This document shows positions 1-9,946 of a stretch of 64,000 bases of DNA, in pieces. A program made the translations under genes and the position numbers. Positions within the stretch are counted from its first letter, which is position 1; every line of letters starts with the position of its first letter. Source of the DNA: Monoplex corrugatus (taxonomy: Eukaryota > Mollusca > Gastropoda > Littorinimorpha > Ranellidae); NCBI GenBank assembly GCA_030674185.1, contig CM060307.1, positions 51,582,699 through 51,646,698 on the forward strand. The letters are read 5' to 3'. The notes beneath the pieces are model-generated. The model was not told the DNA's origin and made no database searches. It saw only the letters and a list, made by a program, of their open reading frames with translations.

Positions 1-40
1 CTCACAACCGTATAACATTATCGGTTCTATATAACGTTCA

Positions 41-210
41 ACATCCTATCCACTCACCGCAAAAACTTAACTTTTTGGCTCCTTCATCCTATCTTCCTGA
101 AGAAAGCTGGTGGATAGGGTGAAGGAATCAAGTGTTAAGTTTTTGCTTTGCTAGAAGGATTGAGCGATCCAGGACACTGGTGCACAGGGAAGCAGGAGCC
201 AAAGGGTTAA
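41..210 (+). mobile_element. TTAA-type palindromic MITE, degenerate copy
   Basis: A decayed member of the MITE family best seen at 33067-33252. The inner hairpin (CTTCCTGAAGAAAGCTGGTGGATAGG) is split by mutations, and the right end keeps CCAAAGGGTTAA. The long right arm containing GTTTTTGCTTTGCTAG gives the plus orientation. The left end is not sharply defined. Confidence 0.65.
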
Positions 211-267
211 CGTGCGCAGAATGCGTGCTGCACACAAGACCCCGCTTTATCATTGCTGAACTTTGTC

Positions 268-925
268 AACTACGGTTTCAGTTTCAGTTTCTCAAGATGA
301 CGTCTCCGCGCTCGCAATGAATTCCAAATGCTTTGTCGTCACAGGTGCCATCTGATGGAGAAGATCCAGAATGATCACGACACAAGACTTAAGCCTGCAC
401 ATAAACTCACGACCTGGCCAGGTCCTGAAGTCCTACTTACATAGTTCCATAACCCCGAGGTCGAAGGAGAGTGAGATGGCAGAGACCTCAACTTTCGCGG
501 GGCCAGCACCACGATGGCAGCACCCACCCCCTCTCCCTCGGTTAAAATTCATATTCATATTCACATTTTATCTATTTACTTATTTATTTATTTTTCACCA
601 AGACTTCAGAAAGGCAAGAAAGCTAATTGGTCTTTAAGGGGGTGGAACCTGAAACATCAACCTATCTCTCCAAAGTTTTATACCAAGACAGCCGGGCAAT
701 GCCTTGCTCTTCATGATTTTCAACTGCCGTGGGATCTGTGCGTGCACACAGAAGGCACACGGATCGGACTCATTTTTCGTCCCCTTTCGAAGGACTAGAC
801 GTTCAGTTCGATTTTCCGTTTAAACTGTGGAGAAAAGTCGAGGCTTGTACGGGGAGGGAACCCTGGAACCTCGAGTTTAGTTATTGGCAGGCGAACGTCT
901 GAACCAATGTGCCACTCTTCTCCTC
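268..925 (-). repeat. tRNA-headed SINE with GAAACT tail
   Basis: Read on the minus strand, a tRNA-like head has a box A-like TGGCACATTGG at 904-914 and a weak box B-like GGTTCCAGGGT at 860-870. The 3' body at 268-480 ends in GAGAAACTGAAACTGAAAC. The same 3' body recurs at 14895-15110 (minus) and 41766-41930 (plus). That the head and tail belong to one element is inference; the middle (540-850) has no second copy here. Confidence 0.6.
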
Positions 926-1002
926 TCAGCTCAATTCAGCAGACAAGTTAGTACCTGGATAAACATTTAAGATCTGATAGAAGGCAAGGTGTGGGGGAGG
1001 GG

Positions 1003-1085
1003 GGGTAGGTATCTCTGTGCGAGAATACAACCCAGGTTTCATGCGTCCTAGGAAGGTGTTTTTGACCACTGAGCCACAGTGTTCA
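1003..1085 (-). repeat. tRNA-like SINE head
   Basis: The minus strand carries a perfect box A match, TGGCTCAGTGG (1066-1076), and a box B-like GGGTTGTATTC (1023-1033) at normal pol III spacing. No acceptor-stem pairing or intact tRNA fold is evident, so this is a SINE head or tRNA relic, not a tRNA gene. Confidence 0.55.
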
Positions 1086-1111
1086 CTATTATCAAACAGC
1101 ATACGACATAT

Positions 1112-1327
1112 TTAACTCTTTATTCTCTCGCATCCTACCCATCAACTGGAAAGACTTAACTCTTTGACTCCCTCACCCTATCCACCAGCTTCCTCAGCCT
1201 ATCCAACAGATTCCTTGCAGGAAGCTGATGGATATGATGAAGGAGTCAGAGGGTTAAGTTTTTGCTTTGCTAGCATGGTTGATAATACAGGACACTGGTG
1301 GACAGGGTGCGGGAATCAAAGGGTTAA
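1112..1327 (+). mobile_element. TTAA-type palindromic MITE
   Basis: It begins TTAACTCTTTATTCTC and ends GGGAATCAAAGGGTTAA. Inside lies a second TTAA-bounded inverted pair (TTAACTCTTTGACTCCC ... GTCAGAGGGTTAA) around a TTCCTTGCAGGAAGC hairpin tip. The long right arm is downstream, giving the plus orientation. The inner left arm has a short duplication. Confidence 0.8.
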
Positions 1328-2544
1328 TTAAAGGCAAAGTGAAGACACAAACGGTAGCTTTTTTTTCACGGTTTGTGCGTGCGAAGAGTCTTTTTCGCGG
1401 GACACTAGAAAACGGTGTTTTTACAACTGAACAACAATACTGCAGACGGCAAGCCTCACTGGATGCACACGAAAAGTGTTCACCTCGTTGGCTAATACAA
1501 ACGTAGGTTACACGTTATCTACATCTTCCGGTAAAAAATTGTTAAAGTGAGGTCCTGTCAAACTGCGTTATTTGTTTGGAGAGGGCAGACGTGGTGGACT
1601 GGCTATGAATCTTAACCGATAACCGGTGAGTTTTTTGCGGACCACGAACGGTTTTTACCCGTTAGGCTAGTTGTGTTGTGAAGACAGAATGAATGATAAC
1701 GTTCATTTCGTAGACTAGACAGCCTACCAATTAAACGTTCTTTTTTTTTACGTTGTCATTCCTTCTCTCTGCTAGAATGTCGACGGGTAAAAATTTTGCA
1801 AATGTCAACTTATAACAATTTTTCTTCCCATCGCAAATTGGGCATGATCCTCAACGGTAGTTCTCCTACCCCTCACTTTTTATGGCTTTACTAAATGTAT
1901 CGGTGAATTCTTGTGATGGGAATTACATGGAACAGCTATATCATGAGAAAGATATTCAATAAAAAAAAAACCCAGTGGAAATGTTCTCATTTGCCTCTTA
2001 GGAAGAGGCTGTTCATATCTATTTTCTGCGTCGCTGGTCCATTCACCTCGTTTTCCGTAAGGCTTTCCATACTTTCTCTTAAGACTGGTAATTGGGCACA
2101 TATAATATATGTATGATTATAATGCTGAACTGCATTCCAGTAAAAGTGAGATTGTCATTATTATTGCAACGTCACGGAACGTGATTCTAGCATGTTGACG
2201 GATTTGTACACTTTTTCCGTTGAATCCTAGAAAAATAAGAAATGATTTGGTGATTGTGTTCATAACTGAATGTATGCCCGATGTGTGCGCACGCCTGTAT
2301 GCATGCACGTGTCTGCCTTCAGTGTGCTTTTACCTAATTGACTTTATTTTTGCAGGTGAAATCGCCAGTAGGCCGGTGTTTTAAACTTGCCTCCCTTTAC
2401 TCCTTTTCCCTCCGTCCCACTCCTTCCCTGACCTTGACCTTCTATATCCCTCCTTTTCTCTCTCCCCTCCCTTTACCTACCTCCCTCTCCTTGCATCTCT
2501 AATTAGTCTGTCTTCACAGTCGCCATGTTACTGTGTTACTCATA
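1328..2544. other. no gene recognised
   Basis: No convincing coding region was seen. It contains a poly-T run near 1741, an A-run near 1961 and a pyrimidine-rich tract at about 2388-2505. Short ORFs on both strands overlap here without recognisable motifs. Confidence 0.5.
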
Positions 2545-5065
2545 AGGTTACATAGACATTGCAACAAAAGAACAGAATTTTGGAAGTTTGAAGCTGATTA
2601 CATATTCAACCAGGAAAAACAGCGCAAATGCTGCAACTGGCGGAATTGGAATGCTTCTCAGCCAGCAGGCCTACAATCGTAACAATGCACTTTGCAATGT
2701 AGAAATCATATCTCCCAGAGTTATAGCTACTTTCAACGGAAATCCTCGAACCTCGATAGTCCCCTATCGCAATCCCACTGGTGTGAGTGAAGTGGAGGTC
2801 GAAATATTTTGTCAGGACTAGACGTCAGTCACCGGACAAGTTCCGAAGCGCGACATCCTCATTGTTGGTGGCGACTTCGGTACGAGGCTTCGAAACCTTG
2901 AAGGCTTCGAGTGTGCATATCGCTCTCATACTAACAGATGGCTATGCTGAGGGACTGTCTCAATGGGGACAGTCTCTTATGCCTCGGCGCTCTGTGCCAG
3001 AGGGGACCAGGTCGGCTGTGGACGCACAAATCTCCAGATGGGAGCAAGGCACAGCTCGACTATGTTATCAATAGGAAATGGAAAAGTGCAAAAAATTGCG
3101 GAGTATTCGACTCGTTTGTCAGTGTTGCATCGGACCACCGCATCGTTTCTGCTCGACTTTGATTAGGCCTTTGAGCAAATAGAGATCTTGCGGTAATATC
3201 CTATATGACTGGTTGGGTCTAGGCTGCAGCCCTGGAATTCGTAACGTCTTCATTACAAGGGTGAGAAATAGATTTGCTGCCCTGCAGGGTGCGGTCTCAG
3301 CAGGGACTGCTGACATGACATGCAACTACTTAGAGATGGCTTGTGGGGAGGCAGCTGCAGACAGTCCCGCTGAGACCCAAAGTGGGAAAACAAGCGCCGT
3401 GGGTGAGTGAGGAAATGTCCAGGACGCAGGCATCTAGGGGAGGCTGTGCAACTGGAGGACTCTCGACCATCCCCTGAGGGTATCATTTGCTTCAGTGGTG
3501 CTCGTGCTGCTCATGGTCTATGAAGCAGAGCAAAATGCCTACAAAGCAAGATCGACCAGATCACAAATGCTGTCGGCAACAGAGGGTCTGCTGTTGCCTG
3601 GAAGACCGTGAACGAAGTGGGTGGTGGAGGGGGCTGTAAGCTGAGCTGAAGGTGTCTAGCCAGGGAGAGAGTGGGGCTGTGGCAGCAGCACTTCCAGGAC
3701 CTGCTCGGGAGGCCTCCAGACGTCTCTGGGGAGGAAATGGCTCCAGTCTTCACGGAGGAGCTGGGTGTCGGGACGTTTACGTTGGACGGGCTGCTGGTAG
3801 CAGTTTTAAGCATTCGGTGTGGAAAGGCTTGCGGTCTCTATGGGATGCCGGTGGAGGTATGGAAAGTGTTTTGCCGGATGCTGCTAGAGTGCTTCAGCAG
3901 CGCTTGTGACCAGGACCCAATGAGCAAATGGACAGGGGGATGCCTGCTTCCTTTCCCCGGGAAAGGTGACCTCGGAGTCGCAGGGAGCTACCGCGAAATC
4001 ACACTGACCGGAAACCTCCCAACTGTTCCCTGTTGACTTTTCCAAAGCTTTTGGTTCGATCCACCGAGGAGGGATGAGGGAGATTCTGACTGCATGTGGA
4101 CTGCCTAGGGAGGCAGTGGACGCCATCATGATTCTGTGTCAGGATGCCCGCTGTGTGGTTCGCCTACCGGCGGAGACGGACTTCTTCGACATCACTGCTG
4201 GAGTCCTTCAGGGAGATACGCTTGCCCCCTGCCCCCTGCGTTTTCATCATCTGTCTCGATTGTATGCTGAGGAGAGCAGTGGATGAGAGCGAAAGGCTCG
4301 GCTTTGCCCTCACAGAGCAGAAGAGCGGACGCTGCTCTGCGGTGGAGATAACGGGTGCAGATTGCGCTGATGGCCTGGTTGTTCTCGCAGATCTCCTGGG
4401 GGATGTAACATCTCTCCTTCACGGTGTCGGAGCGGCAGTGGAGATCTGGCTCCACCTCGGTGCGAGCGGGACAGGGTTCATCTGTCTGGGCCAGGATGCA
4501 TCAGAGGGCATGAAAGGTCTCGATGGAGATGCGATCAAACAAGTTCGGCACTTTGAATACCTGGGCGGCTGCATTGGCTCCACAGAACAAGACGTCAATA
4601 TCGGACTCGGAAATGCCTGGGGCGCTCTGGGTCAACTGGACAGGGTCTGGAGGTCCAATCTGCCGGACAGCCTTGGAACTTCTTCCGAGCGGCGGTGGGG
4701 TCCGTTCTTGCATGCGGCTCAATCTCTTGGACCCTAACAACATTGGAGAAGAGGATTGATGGAGCATGCACGCGGGTGCTGCGTGCGGCCCTGGGCAGGT
4801 CCTGGAGAGAAATCAGCTGAGTTGTAAGGTAAGATCCCACCAGTCAGTGAATCAGTGTGTCAGTGGAGACTGCGCTTCTCGGGACACTGCTGGCATGGTG
4901 GGGGTGTTACACTATGGAGACCCAGCCATGGCGGACAGGAACCGGGACGTCCAGAGAGGACCTTCGTCGACCGACTGATCGATGGTGCGGGCTGTCGGTG
5001 TGATGAGTTGCCTGCTGCGCTGTCTGACGGGCAAGCTCGATATGATGACATAAGGTCAGTGTTCT
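2545..5065 (+). pseudogene. decayed APE-type non-LTR retrotransposon (LINE), copy 1
   Basis: Fragments of one pol protein run 5' to 3' in shifting frames. An endonuclease lies at about 2588-3165, with IVGGDFGTR near 2860 and a C-terminal LDYVINRKWKS...ASDHRIVSARL. A reverse transcriptase follows at about 4026-4735, with FHRGG-like remnants, GVLQGDTLAP and the block FEYLGGCIGSTEQDVN. The C-terminal region reaches about 5065 with RLRFSGHCWHGG. The 5' start at about 2545 corresponds to the middle of the endonuclease of the 9.5-kb copy, so this copy is 5' truncated. Several frameshifts and stops make it dead. The clade looks RTE-like but is not certain. Confidence 0.85.
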
Positions 5066-5350
5066 AAGTTCAAAACGAGGGATGAAGTGTGAGGAACCTG
5101 GCCTGCAGACGCCCCCTACCAACTATGGTTACGAACTCTACCTTGGTTTTGCTTGTATTGATTCTGCTTCTGCTGTACAGTAGCTGTTGTATGCTGTTGA
5201 AATGTGACTGTGCTGTACGTGCATGGTCACCAGCTTGCTTGTGCGGTTTTTTTTCCATTTGGTGTTGATTCCTCATCTGAGGTCGGTCACCAGCTTCGTT
5301 GTGGGCAGCATTCTTTACCATTTGGTGTTGCCTCATCTGAGGTCGGGGTC
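5066..5350. repeat. LINE 3' flank and ~60-bp tandem duplication
   Basis: A motif with CCATTTGGTGTTG, CCTCATCTGAGGTCGG and TCACCAGCTT occurs twice between 5221 and 5350. The segment before it may be the 3' untranslated end of the preceding LINE. A C-run follows at 5350-5363. Confidence 0.5.
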
Positions 5351-5357
5351 CCCCCCC

Positions 5358-5915
5358 CCCCCCACTTAATGGGGATGCCAGGGGCTCTTTCAGTATAAAT
5401 AGTATGCCCACCTTCTGGAAATTCTGTGCTAGAGATTTCCCCTTTTCTGTCAGTTTCTTCCTTGTTCCTTTGATTTCTGTCATTTCTACCTATTTTCTGC
5501 CTTGCTGATCCATTCACCTGTATGTTCAATAAAGCCTTGCGTACTTTTTCTTAGGATTGGTACATGTATTTGGTCGGCTGGGCTATAAGCAATATGAATT
5601 GAATTGAATCGGTACATGTATTTAGTGCATTTTTGGCTCTAGGGAGTGAAATACGTGGAAGCAATTTTAGGTAATTTAGGCAAGTTTTTGTTTTGGTGTC
5701 CTTGGGTATGTTTATATTTGCATTCAGGTGTTTTTAAATGCCTTGTGCGATAAATTGGACTGACGGTCAACGCCGGGGGGCATGTCCTTGGATTATGTGC
5801 GCGAATGCATTGATACGTGTGCTTATTTTTTCTTCTTGTTGAAGTTTTGAAGCGGTTGTAGCCCTTATAAGGCTCTGTGCAGTAGGCTGGGCTTTAAACA
5901 GTAAACAAAAACGAA
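5358..5915 (+). mobile_element. 540-bp retroposon family, near full-length copy
   Basis: It matches the family seen at 13596-14135. It starts with a C-run then GGGGATGCCAGGGGCTC, has TATAAATAG near its 5' end and AATAAA at about 5528, and ends CAGTAGGCTGGGCTTTAAACAG. A 39-nt nested insertion lies at 5572-5610. No coding capacity is visible. Confidence 0.8.
5559..5623 (+). mobile_element. 39-nt ultra-truncated retroposon insertion with TSD
   Basis: The 13-mer GGTACATGTATTT occurs at 5559-5571 and again at 5611-5623, where other family copies have it once. The 39 nt between them are a retroposon 3' end (GGTCGGCTGGGCTATAAGC, then GAATT repeats). This is what target-primed insertion of an extremely 5'-truncated copy looks like. 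Confidence 0.85.
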
Positions 5916-6654
5916 TTTTCTTCATAATGGTACTTGGTTTGTGGTTTGGGGGTCGGTCCAAAGGGCATGGTAGGCGCGTGTGTGATGGTAGTGGCGATGG
6001 GTTTTTTTTTTTTACGAGCGGGAATTCTGCAGTATCTTCAATGGTTATCTGCCGTTGTCCAGGCCAAAGGAGGGTCGATTAGCTTCTTGAGCGAGATGTA
6101 TTTTCTGTAGTTGCTTGGTCTACTTTTTACGTACACCTGTACCGTGAACTGTCATGTGGGGAGATTAAACTGGCGGTCTGCTGTTAGAGGGAAACATAGT
6201 GTAGTCGTAGTGTGGATGTAGCGTTTTGCCACTACATCCAGCGCTGCTGTGGTCTTTCGCATGGCTCTGGAGCCTGAGCATCTGGTGTAAGCTCGAAGGG
6301 CTTGCTGGTTGACTGACATTCTGGTCAGGTGTCACTCGTGTGTAATGTTCAGTACTAGTTTTTTTTTTTATTCGACTGCCAACGGTAAAATAGCCGTTAG
6401 AAATGATACAGGCGCGTAAACAAAACGAGCTATGCGCAGTTTTTGGTCTCACTGATCGAGATCAGAAAAATATCAGAACATTAGCAAATCCTGACCAGCC
6501 TTTGTCTCGAACTTAAAAAGACAATTTCACCAAATGTATGACAAAAGACAGACAACAGCAACACGATCAGTTGGGTTCCATGAATCAGCATTTAGTACTG
6601 ATGGCGCGTGTAATTGTACTGTTATAAGGCATTAAACTGACCGCTTAAATCAAA
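5916..6654. other. no gene recognised
   Basis: Apparently unique sequence with T-runs near 6001 and 6360. A 95-codon minus-strand ORF (6165-6452) has no motif I recognise and no repeated counterpart in the window. Confidence 0.4.
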
Positions 6655-7735
6655 ATGATCCTAAACCAGATCTAAAACTTAAACCAGAACTAAAACGTAA
6701 GCCAGAACTAAACTTAAGAAGTCAGAACTGAACTTAAGTCAGAACTGAACTTAAGTCAGAACTAAACTTAAACTAGAGCCAAACGTAAACCAGAGTTAGA
6801 CTTAAATTAGAACTAAACCGGAGCTAAACTGAAACCGGAAGTAAACTGAAACCAGAACTAAATTCAAAACAATAAAATTGAAAACTAAAAAATGAACGTA
6901 AAGCCAAACCTAACTTGTACTAAACTTAAACCGGACTCAAAACCGAACTTAAAACTCAAAACCGAACTTAAAACTCAAAACCGAACTTAAAACTAAAAAC
7001 CAAACTCAAAAACCTAACTAAAAACTCAAAACCTAAAACTCAAAAATAAACTCAAAGCTAAACTTAAAACTCAAACCGAAACTTAACACAAACCGAAACT
7101 TAAAACACAAAGCGAAACTTAAACCGAAACTAACCTTAAACCGAATCTAAACTTAAGCCAACTTAAACCCAAACTGACACTAAACTCTAAATCTAAACTA
7201 TGCTGAAACCGAAACTAAATACAAAAACCGTATCTAAAGATTCTAAACAATAGAACGGAATCTGCACATTCTAAACATAAAACGAAACCTTATCATTCAA
7301 AATAAAAAAAACACAAACTAAACATTAAAACGAAATATTAATACCGAAACTGCACATCAAAATTGAATAAACAATAAAACATGTAATCAATAACACCAAA
7401 CGTAATCTAAAAACCAAACCAAACAAATCTTAGTGTTGGACAAAATGCCTTAAAACCAACACCAAAACCAAATTAAAACTTAACGAATTAAACCAGAACC
7501 AAAATCAAAGCACATTATTTTTAACAAATTGCCGGGTGTTGAAACTACATGGAGGAGGAAATAATGTCAAAAAAAAAAAAAAAAAAAATCCAAATCCAAA
7601 CTCTAACTAAAATCAAATGCAAACAAAACCAAAAAAAACCAAAACCAAAACGAAAACAAAGCCTCAAACAAAAAAAATCAAAACAAAATAAAACGAGGAA
7701 ATAGGAAAAATATGAAATACAAAAACAGAACACAA
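6655..7735. repeat. A-rich degenerate tandem repeat (AAACYNAAACTTAA-like)
   Basis: Nearly a kilobase is built from short units resembling AAACCGAACTTAAAACTC. The most regular stretch, with an ~18-20-bp period, is at 6925-7000. It grades into AAAC/AAATC repeats with an A18-type run at 7568-7587. The minus strand is strongly pyrimidine-biased, which explains the F-rich shadow ORF there. Confidence 0.8.
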
Positions 7736-7984
7736 TATTAACCTGTGCCTTATCGTTTACTCAATATTCTTAAATAGATAAATGAAACAAGGACAATATT
7801 TCTGTAGAGAAACAATAAAATGGAACCCAACTGATACTGAGTTATAGCCATTTCACAAAATACCTACACTTTAGTTCAGAGCACTTGGACATTTTGGCTT
7901 AGATTAGTTTATAAAACGAGAAAGGCGAGGGTTTTTTTCCCACTGCCTGAACGCTGTCGTAAGCTTACACCCCATCCCTGTCTC

Positions 7985-8055
7985 TCCCGTGAGGATGCTG
8001 GGGGCGCTTTCAGTATAGTGTCCCCACCTTCAGGAAGTTAAGTGCTAGTTTTCTA
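7985..8055 (+). mobile_element. 540-bp retroposon, 5' fragment
   Basis: CCCGTGAGGATGCTGGGGGC, CTTTCAGTATA and TCCCCACCTTCAGGAA match the first ~70 bp of the family. The match stops abruptly at 8055, exactly where the minus-strand LINE begins. Confidence 0.75.
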
Positions 8056-9500
8056 CGCCAGCAGTGTCCCGCGAAGCGCAGTCTTTGTTGACGTATTGAT
8101 TTACCGATTGGTGGGATCTTACCATATAACTCGTTAGTTGTTCTCTCCAGGATTTGTTCAGGGCTGCACGCAGCATACGTGTATGCTCGATCAATCTTCT
8201 CCAATGTCGTTGTTAGGGTCCAAGAGATTGAGCCATATGTAAGAACGGACTTTACTGCTGCTCGGAAGTTCTTCAGGTTGTCTGGTAGATTGGATTTCCA
8301 GATTTTGTCCAGTTGATTTAGTGCGCCCCAGGCATTTCCCGAGTCTGGTGTTGACGTCTGGTTCTGTGGAGTCAATGTAGCTGCCAAGGTATTTAAAGTC
8401 TTGAACTTGTTTGATCGTATCTCCATTGAGACTTCTCATACCTTCTGATGCGTCTTGGTTCAGACAGATGAATTTTGTTCGCATTGAGGATCTCCATTGC
8501 TGTTCTTTTGACATTGTGAAGGAGAGATGTTGCATCCATTAGGTCTGCGAAAACAGCCAGCGTAATCCGCATCTGTCATCTTTACCGCAGGGTAGCGTCT
8601 GCTCTTCTGTTCCGTGAGGGTAAAGCCGGTTTTTTGTTATCCACTGCTTTCCTCGGCACATAATACAGATGATGAAAACGTAGGGGGCAAGCGTATCTCC
8701 TTGGACTCCAGCAGTGATGTTGAAGAACTGTCTCCGTCTGGGGAGCAAACCATACAGCGGGTATTCTAATACAGCATCATGATGGCGTCTGTTTCCTTGG
8801 TTAGTCCATATGTAGTTAGAATCTCCTTCATCTTTCCTCGGTGGATCGAATCAAAAGTTTTGGAAAAGTCGATAATTAGAACAGCTGGGAGGTTTTTGGT
8901 TTTTGCCTTCCAGTGTATGTCTGATGGTATTTGTCCTGATGTCGATCTGTTTTGGCGAAACCCGTTTTGGTTTTTCCTCAGAACTGGTTCTATCTCAGGC
9001 CTTATCCTATTTAGGAGCATTAGGTTGTAGATCTTTGCAGAAATTGCAGTTAATGTGATTCCGCGGTACTTTGTGATTTCTAGGTCACCTTTCTTGGGGA
9101 AAGGAAGCAGGCATCCTTTAGTCTGTTTATTGGGTCTTGGTTATAAACATTGTTGCAGCATTCCAGCAGTATCTGGTGAAATTACTCTATTTTCCAGACT
9201 TCCGCCGGTATCTCATCGAGTCCGCATGCTTTTCCACACTGAAAGCTATTCACTGCTATCAGTAGTTAGTACAACGTAAACGGCCCTTGATATTCAGCTC
9301 TCCGTGAAGACGAGTTATTTCTTCTTCAGAGATGTCTGGTTTCCCGAGTAGGTCTTGGAAGTGTTGTTGCACAGTTTTACTCGCGCTTCTTGGCTAGATG
9401 CTTTTAGCTTACCTCTGTTACAGCTTTTTATATCACTTATTTCGTTCACGGTTTTCCAGGCAACGGCAGACTTTTTGTTGCTGACAGCAATGAAATGACA
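8056..9500 (-). pseudogene. decayed APE-type LINE, copy 2, RT and C-terminal half
   Basis: On the minus strand, 9020-8766 encodes LLNRIRPEIEPVLRKNQNG and IIDFSKTFDSIHRGK, the RT fingers and catalytic-D region. 8748-8539 carries FNITAGVQGDTLAP. 8535-8010 carries FKYLGSYIDSTEPDVN, SISWTLTTTLEK and RLRFAGHCW. The order and blocks match the LINE at 2545-5065, so both belong to one family, though this copy is more AT-rich. Frameshifts separate the pieces. At the high-coordinate end, about 9490, homology stops within the segment equivalent to about 3555 of copy 1. Confidence 0.85.
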
Positions 9501-9943
9501 GATTCAAAAGTTCATCCTGCATCGCTCGTCGTGCGGTCAAACAAGGAGCGCGTCCAGCAACGGTGTCTCAGGCTGCAGTCGAAAAATCAGCTACTGAGAC
9601 CAAAGTAATCAAAATAACAAAACTCAAGCTTCAATACAGAACTGATGAAAGGAAAGAAAGACATCTTCATAGCTACTGACAATGCCCGTACACTTCAGAA
9701 GGAGGGACAGATGCCTGAAGTAATTGCATCAGCAGAATCTACAAACCAAAACATCATTTGCCTGCAAGAACATAGATTCTTACATGAAGACATTGCAACA
9801 AAACAATTTCGGAAGTTGGAAGCTGATTACATGTTCAGCCTGGAAAAACAGCGTGAATGCTGCAACTGGCGGAATTGGAATGCTTCTCAGCCAGCAGGCC
9901 TACAATGCACTTATGTCAAAATGATACTTCTAAGAATAATAAA
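9501..9943 (+). pseudogene. inverted 5' segment of LINE copy 2 (endonuclease start)
   Basis: The plus strand from 9645 encodes the start of the endonuclease (ATDNARTLQKEGQMPEV, then IICLQEHRFLHEDIATKQF). It matches the start of the 2.5-kb copy almost base for base over 9797-9905. It points away from the RT half next door, giving the head-to-head arrangement typical of a 5' inversion. 9501-9643 may be the LINE 5' leader. The segment is cut off at the Tc1 insertion. Confidence 0.8.
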
Positions 9944-9946
9944 CTA

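Noticed and set aside
5358..5912. Retroposon read as a solo LTR because of TATAAATAG and AATAAA
   Set aside because: Copies have variable 10-15-bp duplications and frequent 5' truncation, which fit target-primed retroposition rather than LTR integration.
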